A DNA stretch of 64,000 bases from Roseibacillus ishigakijimensis (lineage in GTDB: Bacteria > Verrucomicrobiota > Verrucomicrobiia > Verrucomicrobiales > Akkermansiaceae), in contig NZ_JAENIO010000013.1 in assembly GCF_016595415.1 (NCBI RefSeq), positions 1 through 64,000 on the forward strand. Direction: 5' to 3'. Positions 9,229-17,744 of the stretch are shown piece after piece (position 1 is the stretch's first letter; each line of letters opens with the position of its first letter). A model generated the notes under the pieces. The model worked only from the letters and a program-made list of their open reading frames with translations, did not search any database and was not told where the DNA came from. The position numbers and the translations under genes were made by a program.

Positions 9229-10305
9229 ATGAGTAAAGCAATTCGAGTGTTATGTGTGGGGGCGGGGAACATGGGCAAGTCGCATGCGCGGGCCTATGCC
9301 GCCATCGAGGGATTTGAGATTTGCGGGGTGGTCACTCGGAGCGAAGGCTCGCGGCAGGGGCTGCTCGAGGAGCTGGGGGGGGGAATTGCGGGCTTCAATG
9401 ATTTCTATGAAGCCTTGCGCGAGACCCGGCCCGATGCGGTTTCCATTTCCACCTATCCCGGCACCCATGCCGAGTATGCCATTGCGGCCATGGAGGCCGG
9501 GGCGGATGTCTTTGTGGAAAAGCCTCTCGCCGAGACCGTGGAGGAAGCGGAGGCCATCGTGGCCAAGGCCCAAGAGCTGGGGCGCAAGGTCGTCATCGGC
9601 TACATCCTCCGCGTTCATCCCAGCTGGGTGAAGTTCATCGAGGTCGCCCAGACCTTGGGCAAGCCGCTGGTGATGCGCATGAATCTGAATCAGCAATCCA
9701 GCGGAGAAGCTTGGGAGACCCACAAGAATCTGATGGCTTCCATCCCTCCGGTGGTCGACTGCGGCGTCCACTACGTCGACGTGATGTGCCAGATGGTGCG
9801 CTCGCGACCAGTGCGGGTGAGCGGCATTGGAGCTCGTCTCTCCGACGAACTGCCCGAAGGAATGGTCAACTATGGCCAACTGCAAGTCACCTTCGAGGAT
9901 GGCTCGGTCGGTTGGTATGAGGCCGGCTGGGGTCCCATGATGAGCGAGATGGCCTTTTTTGTGAAGGACGTCGTCGGTCCCAAGGGCTGTGTGACCATCG
10001 AGGCCAAGGACGCGGGGGCTTCCGGAGCTTCGGCCAATGTCGACGCCCATACCAAGACCGAGTCTCTCCGTTTGCACCACAGCGAGCTGGGGCCCGATGG
10101 GAAATTTGTGAAGGAAGACGATTGGATTGATACCGAGGATGAACCCGACCACGATGAGTTGTGCAAGCGGGAGCAGGAGTATTTTCTGCAGGCCATCCAG
10201 GAAGATCTGGATCTGTCGGACCACCTGGCCGATGCTCTGAATTCGATGCGCATTGTGCTGGCTGCCGACGAGAGTTTCCGCACGGGCAAAATGGTGGAGC
10301 TTTAG
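9229..10305 (+). CDS. Gfo/Idh/MocA family oxidoreductase
   Basis: NAD(P)-dependent sugar or cyclitol dehydrogenase of 358 residues. The Rossmann nucleotide loop is VGAGNMG at 10-16, and the catalytic-lysine motif is VEKPLAET with K98. The C-terminal half contains DCGVHYVDVM, the usual conserved Asp/His region of the family. Start ATG 9229 gives a normal N-terminus 14 bp after the permease stop. It is probably co-transcribed with the permease and acts on the imported sugar. Substrate cannot be assigned; some family members are glycosidases (GH109), which lack of a signal peptide makes less likely here. Confidence 0.88.
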   Translation: MSKAIRVLCVGAGNMGKSHARAYAAIEGFEICGVVTRSEGSRQGLLEELGGGIAGFNDFYEALRETRPDAVSISTYPGTHAEYAIAAMEAGADVFVEKPLAETVEEAEAIVAKAQELGRKVVIGYILRVHPSWVKFIEVAQTLGKPLVMRMNLNQQSSGEAWETHKNLMASIPPVVDCGVHYVDVMCQMVRSRPVRVSGIGARLSDELPEGMVNYGQLQVTFEDGSVGWYEAGWGPMMSEMAFFVKDVVGPKGCVTIEAKDAGASGASANVDAHTKTESLRLHHSELGPDGKFVKEDDWIDTEDEPDHDELCKREQEYFLQAIQEDLDLSDHLADALNSMRIVLAADESFRTGKMVEL

Positions 10306-10351
10306 CAACAAACTTCCGTTCGCAGGATGAATTCTGCAACACGGTAAAGAG

Positions 10352-10381
10352 AAGGGTCGTCCTGGGGGGGGCGGCCCTTTT
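10352..10381 (+). terminator. terminator after the permease-oxidoreductase operon
   Basis: An 8 bp stem (10352-10359 with 10372-10379, one G-T pair) has a G-rich loop and ends in a short T run, 46 bases after the oxidoreductase stop. Confidence 0.6.
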
Positions 10382-10445
10382 CGTTGCTGTCATGATGACC
10401 GTTTTTCCCGGCTGGTTCTGTCCGATTCAAAGCTCCCGCCGGGAC

Positions 10446-10479
10446 AAAAAAAAGCCCCCCGGGAGTGCTTCCGGGAGGC
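10446..10479 (-). terminator. rho-independent terminator of the sulfatase gene
   Basis: A 9 bp GC-rich stem (10471-10479 with 10454-10462, one wobble) is followed on the minus strand by eight T residues (10453-10446). It lies 25 bases past the sulfatase stop codon. Confidence 0.85.
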
Positions 10480-10503
10480 CTGGAAAAAGGGAGAAGAAGT
10501 CGG

Positions 10504-12555
10504 CTATTGCGCCAATCCTTGCTTGCGATACTTGGCGAGGAGAGCGGCCAGCTCGCTGGCTTTGTCGGGCACTTCTCCTGCGAGATTGAATTGTTCGCCC
10601 GGGTCCTCGGCCAGGTAATAGAGATGGGGCTGGTTCTGCTTGCCCTGCTCGAAGTATTTCCAATCCCCCTGGCGGATGGCCTGGGTGCGGGCTTGCTCGA
10701 GGATGATCTCGGCTCCCTTCGGGTCTTTGCCCACCAGGGCGGCTCCGTAGTCCCGGCTATCGATGGCATGTCCGGCGGGGACTTCCACTCCCAGCCAAGC
10801 TGCGGTCGAGGCCAGCAGATCGACCTGCGAGATGAGGGCGTCCGAGACTCCGGGCTGGATGTGACCCGGCCAGCGCATGATGAAAGGCACGCGATTCCCC
10901 CCTTCGAAGATCTGGTATTTGCCACCCCGGTAAGGGCCGGAGCCGTCGTGGCCATTGTCCGCTTCCTGGGTGGAGGTTTGCACCGTGGTGCCGTCTTCGT
11001 AGCCATCGTCGTAGACGGGTCCGTTGTCGCTGCTGAAGATGACCACGGTGTTCTCATCGAGACCTTCTTCGCGCAGCATCTTCATGATTTCGCCCACGGT
11101 CCAATCGAGCTCCAGCATGACGTCGCCGCGATAGGCGAGGCTGCTCTTGCCTTTGAACTTCTCGTTGGGCACGCGGGGCACGTGGATGGTCTGGGTGCCG
11201 AAGTAGAGGAAAAAGGGTTCGTCCTTGTGTCGACCCACGAATTCCCGCGCTTTACCGAGGAATTCCTCGCTCATCGTCTCGTCGTCCCAAAGGGCGGACT
11301 GGCCTCCTTTCATCATCCCGATGCGGCCGATGCCATTGATCACGGTCTGGTTGTGACCGTGGCTATTCTTGTAATAGGTCATCGCTTCGGGATTGTCCCG
11401 TCCGTCGGGATAGGCGGTCCCCGGGACATCGTCCGGGATGCGAGCGTCCTTGCGGTAGTTGTAAACCACGGTGATGGGGTCGGCGGGGTCGAGATTGACC
11501 ACTCGCTCATTCTCAATGTAAACCGAGGGCACCCGATCGTTGGTGGCCGCCATCAGGTAAATGTAGTCAAAGCCCAGATCGCGGGGTCCGGGCTTGATTT
11601 CGCCATTCCAGTCGATCTTGCCATCGCCGAGGCCGAGGTGCCACTTGCCAATGCCACCGGTGGTGTATCCCGCCGCCTTGAAGACATCCGGCAAGGTGAA
11701 TTGGTCCGGCGAAATGGCCATCTTGGCATTGCCGGGCAAAATTCCCGTTCCTTCTTTGCGGAAGGCCATTTCCCCGGTCAGCAGTGAGTAGCGCGAAGGG
11801 GTGCAGGTGGAGGCCGAGCAATGCGCGTCGGTGAAGCGCAGACCCTCTGCCGCCAGTTTGTCGAGATGGGGGGTCTGGATCTTTTCCGCTCCATAGCAGC
11901 TCAGGTCCCCCCAGCCGACATCGTCGCTGTAGATAAGAATGACGTTCGGGGTGCGTGGATTGGCTGCCGTTGTCAGCTCATTGAGTTCGAGATTGCGAAA
12001 CTCCATCTTTTGGTGGACTCCGGCGTGGAGTTGCAAGCCAATCGCCCCGGTCTCGGGCCACTTCTTGGTCTCGTAGTCCACGAAGGCTTCACCATTGAGC
12101 CAGGTGCTCAGCTTGTTGCCTTTGGCCACCATGCGCAGGGTATTCCACTCACCCGGCTTGTGCACTTTCTCCACCTGGTCGGAAACCGCCGGGTAGGAGG
12201 CTCCGCCATCGATGGGGGCGTAGATGCAGGCCGTGAGGTCCTTTTTCAGGGAGCGGGAAATACCGATTTGCACCTGGTGGCTCTCGCCCCGCAGAAAGAC
12301 TCCGGAATCGTAGTCGGGAGACTCGGTGCGAAAGTCCACCGTCAGTTCGAAGTCGCCATAGTCGTCCTCGGTCCAGAGCACCGAACCTTTTTTGTCGGGA
12401 TTGTCGCCCACAAGGACGCCGTCAGCCACGCTCCAGTGGGTGCTGAGGGCGGCCGGATCCACCGTCCAGCCGTCGAGGGTTTTGCCATTGAAGAGGTCTT
12501 CCGCCAGGAGGGAGCCCGCCGAGAGCACCGCCAGGCCATAGGTCGTTAGTTTCAT
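10504..12555 (-). CDS. secreted sulfatase fused to an N-terminal DUF1080 (3-keto-disaccharide hydrolase-like) domain
   Basis: The 683-residue exported protein has two parts. After a signal peptide of about 18 residues comes a DUF1080/LamG-like beta-sandwich at about 20-192 (LFNGKTLDGW start, LQLHAGV end). From about 202 there is a type I sulfatase, with metal-binding D211-D212 in IYSDDVGWGD and the formylglycine motif C251-T-P-S-R. It would desulfate a polysaccharide or glycoprotein in the periplasm or outside, with the N-terminal domain possibly binding or cleaving sugar. A maturase (FGE or anSME) must act on C251 and is not in the window. Start is ATG. Confidence 0.88.
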   Translation of the reverse strand: MKLTTYGLAVLSAGSLLAEDLFNGKTLDGWTVDPAALSTHWSVADGVLVGDNPDKKGSVLWTEDDYGDFELTVDFRTESPDYDSGVFLRGESHQVQIGISRSLKKDLTACIYAPIDGGASYPAVSDQVEKVHKPGEWNTLRMVAKGNKLSTWLNGEAFVDYETKKWPETGAIGLQLHAGVHQKMEFRNLELNELTTAANPRTPNVILIYSDDVGWGDLSCYGAEKIQTPHLDKLAAEGLRFTDAHCSASTCTPSRYSLLTGEMAFRKEGTGILPGNAKMAISPDQFTLPDVFKAAGYTTGGIGKWHLGLGDGKIDWNGEIKPGPRDLGFDYIYLMAATNDRVPSVYIENERVVNLDPADPITVVYNYRKDARIPDDVPGTAYPDGRDNPEAMTYYKNSHGHNQTVINGIGRIGMMKGGQSALWDDETMSEEFLGKAREFVGRHKDEPFFLYFGTQTIHVPRVPNEKFKGKSSLAYRGDVMLELDWTVGEIMKMLREEGLDENTVVIFSSDNGPVYDDGYEDGTTVQTSTQEADNGHDGSGPYRGGKYQIFEGGNRVPFIMRWPGHIQPGVSDALISQVDLLASTAAWLGVEVPAGHAIDSRDYGAALVGKDPKGAEIILEQARTQAIRQGDWKYFEQGKQNQPHLYYLAEDPGEQFNLAGEVPDKASELAALLAKYRKQGLAQ

Positions 12556-12620
12556 GATGTTATTCGAATGTTCCTACAACGCGCCTGGATGCAAGAATCG
12601 TTCAAATGGACGCGAAAATG

Positions 12621-12646
12621 TCACATTCGATTCAAATGTGATTTTT
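12621..12646 (-). terminator. hairpin downstream of the 227-residue secreted protein gene
   Basis: TCACATT at 12621-12627 pairs with AATGTGA at 12635-12641 around a 7-base loop, between two minus-strand genes. It is followed by ATTTT on the minus strand and by TTTTT on the plus strand. The weak minus-strand T run leaves open that it is an operator of the sulfatase gene. Confidence 0.4.
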
Positions 12647-12658
12647 GTGCCGGGTTGT

Positions 12659-13342
12659 TTAGCGGGGGCTGAGTTGGAGGCGGAAAAAGCGTGTCTGGCT
12701 TTCACCCCGGGTAGCGGGCAGGAAAATGGTGGTGGTGTCGTCCTCGTGAACGAAAGTGGCCTCCACTGGCAGCCAGCTCTGGGGCTCGAGATGGGACGAA
12801 CTTTGTAAGCGGGCCCCGGCAGGCAAGCGGGGCGAGACCGTCCAGAAGGGAGTGGCCCGGGTGAGCTGCAGATCGCGGAATTCCAGCGCATCGGTGCCGT
12901 CCCGGGGATTGGTTCCCAGAAAAAACTCAGCCAAGGAGGAGAGGCCGTCACCATCGGGATCCAGGTGGCCGTCGGCCGTGAAGGAATCGAGCCCGTGCAG
13001 TTGTTCGAAGTTGTCGGGGAGGCCATCGTCATCGCCATCGGCCTGGGTGGTGGCGGCCGTGACAACGGGCCCTCCGTTTTGACTGGAGGCGACGAGAGAA
13101 AACCCCTCCGGCTCGCCTGAGAGGGTGAAGTGGAGGAGGTCCGGGGTGGGGAGCAGCGGACCCCACTTGAGCACCTGGCGACTGGCATCGAAACTGCCGC
13201 CGTGACTGGCAAAGGTCACTTCGGTGGCTGCCGGGAGGGCCAGCTCGATGAAGCTGGCTCCGCTTGCGGGTCCGACTTCGAGGGTGTAAGTCCCTGCCAG
13301 CGAGAGAGAAGGAAGCAGCAGGAGAGCAAGGGCATTTTTCAT
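12659..13342 (-). CDS. secreted protein with calcium-binding (thrombospondin type 3-like) repeats
   Basis: Product of 227 residues with a clear signal peptide (MKNALALLLLPSLSLAG). Two Asp-rich calcium-binding stretches are visible: ADGDDDGLPDNFE at 101-113 and DPDGDGLSSLAEFFLGTNP at about 128-146, the pattern of TSP3-type linkers common in exported proteins of this phylum. The flanks look like beta-sandwich sequence. The gene begins 12 bp after the large FG-GAP gene stops, so the pair is probably one transcript. Function is unknown; an extracellular accessory role to the large neighbour is possible. Confidence 0.7.
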   Translation of the reverse strand: MKNALALLLLPSLSLAGTYTLEVGPASGASFIELALPAATEVTFASHGGSFDASRQVLKWGPLLPTPDLLHFTLSGEPEGFSLVASSQNGGPVVTAATTQADGDDDGLPDNFEQLHGLDSFTADGHLDPDGDGLSSLAEFFLGTNPRDGTDALEFRDLQLTRATPFWTVSPRLPAGARLQSSSHLEPQSWLPVEATFVHEDDTTTIFLPATRGESQTRFFRLQLSPR

Positions 13343-13354
13343 GAGAAAGTGGGC

Positions 13355-16300
13355 TCAGGGTTCGTTGCGACTGGATTGCGGAAGGGTGGTGAAGAGGTAA
13401 GTGGTATTCGGGTCCGGGAGGGAATAAGTGAGCCCCCCGCTGACCGCCCCACCGGGGGCTCCGTAGTGGACCTCAAATGAGCCGAAGCCGGAGAGGTGAA
13501 AGAGGAGGTCGGGCCAACCATCGTCATTGAAGTCGGCTGGCGATTGCACGCTCATCCCCTGGGGACGCTCCGCAGTGCGGTCGTGGCTGATTGCTCCGGT
13601 CGGGGTGAGCACTTGGTGCCGGTAGGAAGAGGATTCGTGACTTTCCGAGAGGAGGAGGGTGGTTCTATCGGGATTGACGGCCGCTGCCCGGGGCAGCCAG
13701 CTTCCTTGGCTGGCCAGCAGGGTTTGGGCTGAGCTTGCGAATCCGTCTGCCTGGCCTCGCCAGACAAGGAGATTGGCGTCTTGATCGCGTCCGGCGAGGT
13801 CGAGATGGCCGTCTTGGTCAAAGTCGCCCAGCCCAATGATATGTTGCCCGGGAAGAAGGGTTAGCAGGGTGCGGGCGACGAATTTCCCCGTGACCGCGTC
13901 CCGGCGCCAGAATTCGAAGTAGTGGTTTCCATTGAATTCCCGTTCAACGAAAAGTCCGCGGTCCCCGCCTGGACTCACTTGCCCGTAGAGGACGAGGGTC
14001 AGCTCGTCGGCCACGGCTTGGCGGGTCTCTTGGTCGAGCCAGAGAGTGCTGTTTTGGAAGGAGCCATTGGCCGCAAAGTGGGCGAGCTCCAGCGAGGTCT
14101 CGAAGGTGAAGAGGCTGGTGCTGTCGAGGGGATAGCTCACTCCACTGGCCTCGGGGAGAATGGCTCCCGAGGTGGTCGCGGGCAGGGGTGTTTCCGGGGA
14201 CGGGAAGTCGCCGGGCCCATCAAGATTGGAGGGAGAATTGGTGAAAAAGTCCTCCAGTTCTTCGGGGGTGTCCTCGGGCTCCGGATCGGGGTCCTCGGGA
14301 TCCGGCGGTTCGGGCAGATCTTCGGGGGGGATGGGGTGCTCTTCCCGCTTTTTGCGCTGCTCTTCACAGTAGAGGATGTTGGCGTCGTCCGTGTAATTGC
14401 TGATGAGGGTGAGGTGGCGGCCGAGCTCGGGATCGTTGGCCGCGTAGGCCGAGGCGAGGAAATTCCGGCGGGCCGCTCCCCGCACTTTTTCAAATTGCTG
14501 AAGCTCGATTCCTCCGCAGCAATGATTGTAGAGAGCAAAGGGGCGGGAGCTGGGCGCGGTCTCTCCGAAGGTCGGTCCGCAAAAGACGAGAGTCTCTTCC
14601 GCAATGGGGAAGCGCACCGTGCCCGAGGATTTGACCTCGATGATTTGGTGGCTCACCGAGCAAGAGGAGTAGAAGGAGTCGCTGTCCGGATTCTGGGGAT
14701 CGGGGTAGTGGATGGTGCCGGAGAGGGTGAAGTTGACATCCGGTTGGCTCACCGTGCGGGGATACTCGATGGTTGCCGTCAGGTAGTAGGTTTCCGGATC
14801 GTCCGCATCGGGCACGGGTCCCCCGGTGGCGATGACGGTTCCTTGGGCGCTCAGCCAGGTGGCCGCGAGTTGGGTCTCGTCCAAGGAAGAGGTCTTCGTG
14901 AGCGGTTCGGCAAAATGGAGTTGATAGACATCGGGAGTGACCGTGACGAGCTGGGGCAAGGGATGGCCCTCGCCTTTTCCGGGGGTGGGCAGCCAGACAT
15001 GTTCGCGCGGATCGTCGGCAAAGTCCTCATCACGAAAGTAGCTGCCCCCGATTTGGGCGGCCTCAATGGTCCAGAGAGGTCGCGGTTCGCCCGCATCGAC
15101 CAGAGCCAGAATGATGCCGGAGGATTCCACTTCAAAGGTCCGCGTGGAGGGGTCGGTGTTGGTCACTTCCTTCTTGAAGTGGGTGATGGCTTGGCCGATG
15201 CCCGTCACGATTTCCGCACCCGGATAGGTCTCCGCCGCCAGAGGAATGAGGCTGTTTTGCCCAGTGACAAAGTCTCCGTAGGCGGCCGCGAGCCCGAAGG
15301 CGGTGGTGGGGTGGAGTTCGCCCTCCGCCAGTGTAGCGGGATTGAAGGCGTAGCTGGTGGAGGCTTGCACGAATTTGAGGCATGGCCCGGTGGTGAAGTA
15401 GGCCTGCGCGATGAAGTCGTCTTTGCCCGTGGCCCGCACTGTGATCTCTGCCTCGGGGTCGGGAGGGAAGGTGAAGGTGGCGGTGGTCTCGTCGAGGGGC
15501 TCGAGAGTGCCTCCTCCCTGGATGATTTCCCAAGAACCGACTTCGAAATCCGGATCCGGTTTGGCCGGAGTGGCGGTGAGGGTGATGACCTCGCCCGGTT
15601 CCCGGCAAATGCGACTGGGACTGAGGTCGAAGACCTTGGCGCGGTAGTAAAGGGTGGCGTATTCCTGCACCGGTGGCAATCCGGAGCCTTCCAGACAGCC
15701 TTGCGCCTGCGATTCCACGAGACAGAGCAGGGGATACTTCTCGTGATCAGTGGGGACGAGGTAATTATCCAGATGATGGGTGGATTCCGTGGGAGAGGAC
15801 TGGTCCGAGGCCGTGGTCAGCTCCTGATAATGCAGTTTCCCGGTGTTGTCGTAGATTTTCCAAAGAAGCTTCTCGTTTTCGTAGGATTGGGAAATCTCGA
15901 CGGTCAAGCGGGGCGGATCCTCGACATCATCCACCGAGTAGGCCGGGGGGCGGAAGTCGAGGCGAGGCCGGCCAGAGGTGAGGGGTGCCAGCTGGGTGAA
16001 GGCCGGGGTGTTGGGGAGACTATTGGTCAGCTCGAGCTCGGAGGTGGTCAGCATTTTCAGTTCAATGACATCGGGACCAGGTCCGACCGGATCAAGCCCG
16101 TTGGCGACGCTGGCATTGACCGCAAAACGTCCGGTCTGGCTGCTAAACTCGATCTTGGGATCGTCGCGGGTTTGGGGAATGTCGATGCCACTCCAAGTGC
16201 AGCCCCCCGGGGCGTAATCGAGGTCCTTGACTTGCTCGTAGCTGCGGTCAATGGCCTGCTGGCGCAATTCGCCGAGAGGCTCTTCGTAGTAGTCGACGAC

Positions 16301-17665
16301 CTTTTTGGCGATCTCACCTTTCCGCCCCTGCACCGCCTCAGCCAAGTCGCCGGGCTCGGGGACCTTGCTGTCGAGAAGGTATTTGCCGAGTCGAAATCCT
16401 TCCGAGGTGATGGTGGCCTTCAGGTGGGCAAAGTGGGCTGTGCCGCACTCGCCCGAGGGGTAGGGACTATCGGTGGGCATGGGCTGGGAAAGAGGGGCGT
16501 AATTGCCGTCCTCCAGCTGGTAATCGATGCGGGTAAAGGTTTTGGGAAGCATGGTGCGGTCCCACTCCGAGAGCAAGCCGTGCAGCTCCAGAGGAATGGT
16601 GATCGCGAGGGCCGCTCTCTTGGCGAATTTGTCGGCGGTGCTGCTGAAGAAATCGCCCAGCTTTTCGGCTCCTTCCTGGAGCTTGCCGAGGCCTTCTTCA
16701 GTGGCTTTCTTTTGCAGGGAGTCACTGTCCTCCCAGGCCTCCAGCTTGGCGCGGAGACGGGTGTAGTAAATGAGATCGGTCCAATTGTTGATGGGGACGC
16801 AATCGGAGCCAGAGGCTTTTGCGTTTGATTTTCGCTTGGGAAGGGGCCGGGAACGATTCGTCACTTCGCCGGCCGAGCTGTTGCCGAGGTAAAGCGCGAG
16901 GAGCTCGCGGGCGACGAGGAGTTCGAGCTCGCTTTCCGGAGTCGGGGGAGCTTGCGCCAACCTGCGGAAGGACTCGGCGGTGTGCTGGAGGTAGGCGTAG
17001 GAGTAGCCCATCAGGAGTTCGAAATCATCCACCGCGTGCCCTTGGGCGAGCCGGGTGACGGTGGCGTCCGCGTCCCAATCGCCCACCGAGGCGAGGGCGG
17101 TGGCGGTGTCGTCGAGAAATTGCGGCACCGAGATGCCCGTCAGTTCAATGGGTGCGAGCGAGAGTTGACCCGCTCGCCAGGTGGTGGAGTCGCTCGCAAT
17201 CTCGATTTCGATTTCGCGGGTTGGCAACCAGGGAGAGGGGACGTAGGGAGCGAAAAAGCTCACCTCCGGGCCCGTGACCGTGAGGTCGAGCGAAAGCCAT
17301 TCCCCGGTGTGGAGGGGGCGGAAGCGTGCGGTGAGAGGCCCGGGGTTGGCGGGCAGGCCGATGACTTTCACCGGGGTGAGGGGCAGGCAACGGCGCTCGC
17401 TGAGGGAAAGAAAAGCGGGTCCACCCTGGGGAAGCGGACGCCACCGATAGGGGCTGGCCAGAGTCGCTTCGTCTTCGTAGCTCTCACCGGCTCGCCAGAT
17501 GAACCAGGCCTGTGCAAACTCCGCATCGGCAAAGCCCTCCGGTCCGTATACGGAGGCGACCTCGTCCCGTGTGAGGCGGAAATCCTGATTGGAGTCGGCG
17601 GGGTGGGGAGCGCCCGAAAGCAGAGAAAGGCTGAAAAAAAGGAGAAGGAGGAAATAGAGGCGCAT
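13355..17665 (-). CDS. large secreted protein with EF-hand-like start, acidic Pro-rich linker and FG-GAP/VCBS repeats
   Basis: Exported protein of 1436 residues with an N-terminal signal peptide. Just after it comes an EF-hand-like DSNQDFRLTRDE segment. The long middle part (about 40-1100) is beta-rich and unlike any family I recognise. A disordered Pro/Glu/Asp linker sits at about 1108-1145. The last 250 residues carry FG-GAP/VCBS-type calcium motifs (GDFDQDGHLDLAG and DFNDDGWPDLLF), as in integrin-like beta-propellers. It is probably a cell-surface or secreted adhesion or enzyme-scaffold protein. It has no PEP-CTERM tail. The calcium-binding 227-residue protein is encoded directly downstream. 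Confidence 0.75.
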   Translation of the reverse strand: MRLYFLLLLFFSLSLLSGAPHPADSNQDFRLTRDEVASVYGPEGFADAEFAQAWFIWRAGESYEDEATLASPYRWRPLPQGGPAFLSLSERRCLPLTPVKVIGLPANPGPLTARFRPLHTGEWLSLDLTVTGPEVSFFAPYVPSPWLPTREIEIEIASDSTTWRAGQLSLAPIELTGISVPQFLDDTATALASVGDWDADATVTRLAQGHAVDDFELLMGYSYAYLQHTAESFRRLAQAPPTPESELELLVARELLALYLGNSSAGEVTNRSRPLPKRKSNAKASGSDCVPINNWTDLIYYTRLRAKLEAWEDSDSLQKKATEEGLGKLQEGAEKLGDFFSSTADKFAKRAALAITIPLELHGLLSEWDRTMLPKTFTRIDYQLEDGNYAPLSQPMPTDSPYPSGECGTAHFAHLKATITSEGFRLGKYLLDSKVPEPGDLAEAVQGRKGEIAKKVVDYYEEPLGELRQQAIDRSYEQVKDLDYAPGGCTWSGIDIPQTRDDPKIEFSSQTGRFAVNASVANGLDPVGPGPDVIELKMLTTSELELTNSLPNTPAFTQLAPLTSGRPRLDFRPPAYSVDDVEDPPRLTVEISQSYENEKLLWKIYDNTGKLHYQELTTASDQSSPTESTHHLDNYLVPTDHEKYPLLCLVESQAQGCLEGSGLPPVQEYATLYYRAKVFDLSPSRICREPGEVITLTATPAKPDPDFEVGSWEIIQGGGTLEPLDETTATFTFPPDPEAEITVRATGKDDFIAQAYFTTGPCLKFVQASTSYAFNPATLAEGELHPTTAFGLAAAYGDFVTGQNSLIPLAAETYPGAEIVTGIGQAITHFKKEVTNTDPSTRTFEVESSGIILALVDAGEPRPLWTIEAAQIGGSYFRDEDFADDPREHVWLPTPGKGEGHPLPQLVTVTPDVYQLHFAEPLTKTSSLDETQLAATWLSAQGTVIATGGPVPDADDPETYYLTATIEYPRTVSQPDVNFTLSGTIHYPDPQNPDSDSFYSSCSVSHQIIEVKSSGTVRFPIAEETLVFCGPTFGETAPSSRPFALYNHCCGGIELQQFEKVRGAARRNFLASAYAANDPELGRHLTLISNYTDDANILYCEEQRKKREEHPIPPEDLPEPPDPEDPDPEPEDTPEELEDFFTNSPSNLDGPGDFPSPETPLPATTSGAILPEASGVSYPLDSTSLFTFETSLELAHFAANGSFQNSTLWLDQETRQAVADELTLVLYGQVSPGGDRGLFVEREFNGNHYFEFWRRDAVTGKFVARTLLTLLPGQHIIGLGDFDQDGHLDLAGRDQDANLLVWRGQADGFASSAQTLLASQGSWLPRAAAVNPDRTTLLLSESHESSSYRHQVLTPTGAISHDRTAERPQGMSVQSPADFNDDGWPDLLFHLSGFGSFEVHYGAPGGAVSGGLTYSLPDPNTTYLFTTLPQSSRNEP

Positions 17666-17744
17666 GAGATCGATTGGCTAGCCAACTCCACTATACAACC
17701 GTGCCTCCGGAGACGGAATTCCGAAATTTTCGTCTTCCCCTCCG

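Noticed and set aside
13922-16828. A 968-codon open frame on the plus strand opposite the large FG-GAP gene
   Set aside because: Its product is a low-complexity Gly/Glu/Val-rich sequence without domains; long antisense frames are expected in high-GC DNA. The minus-strand gene has a signal peptide and calcium motifs.
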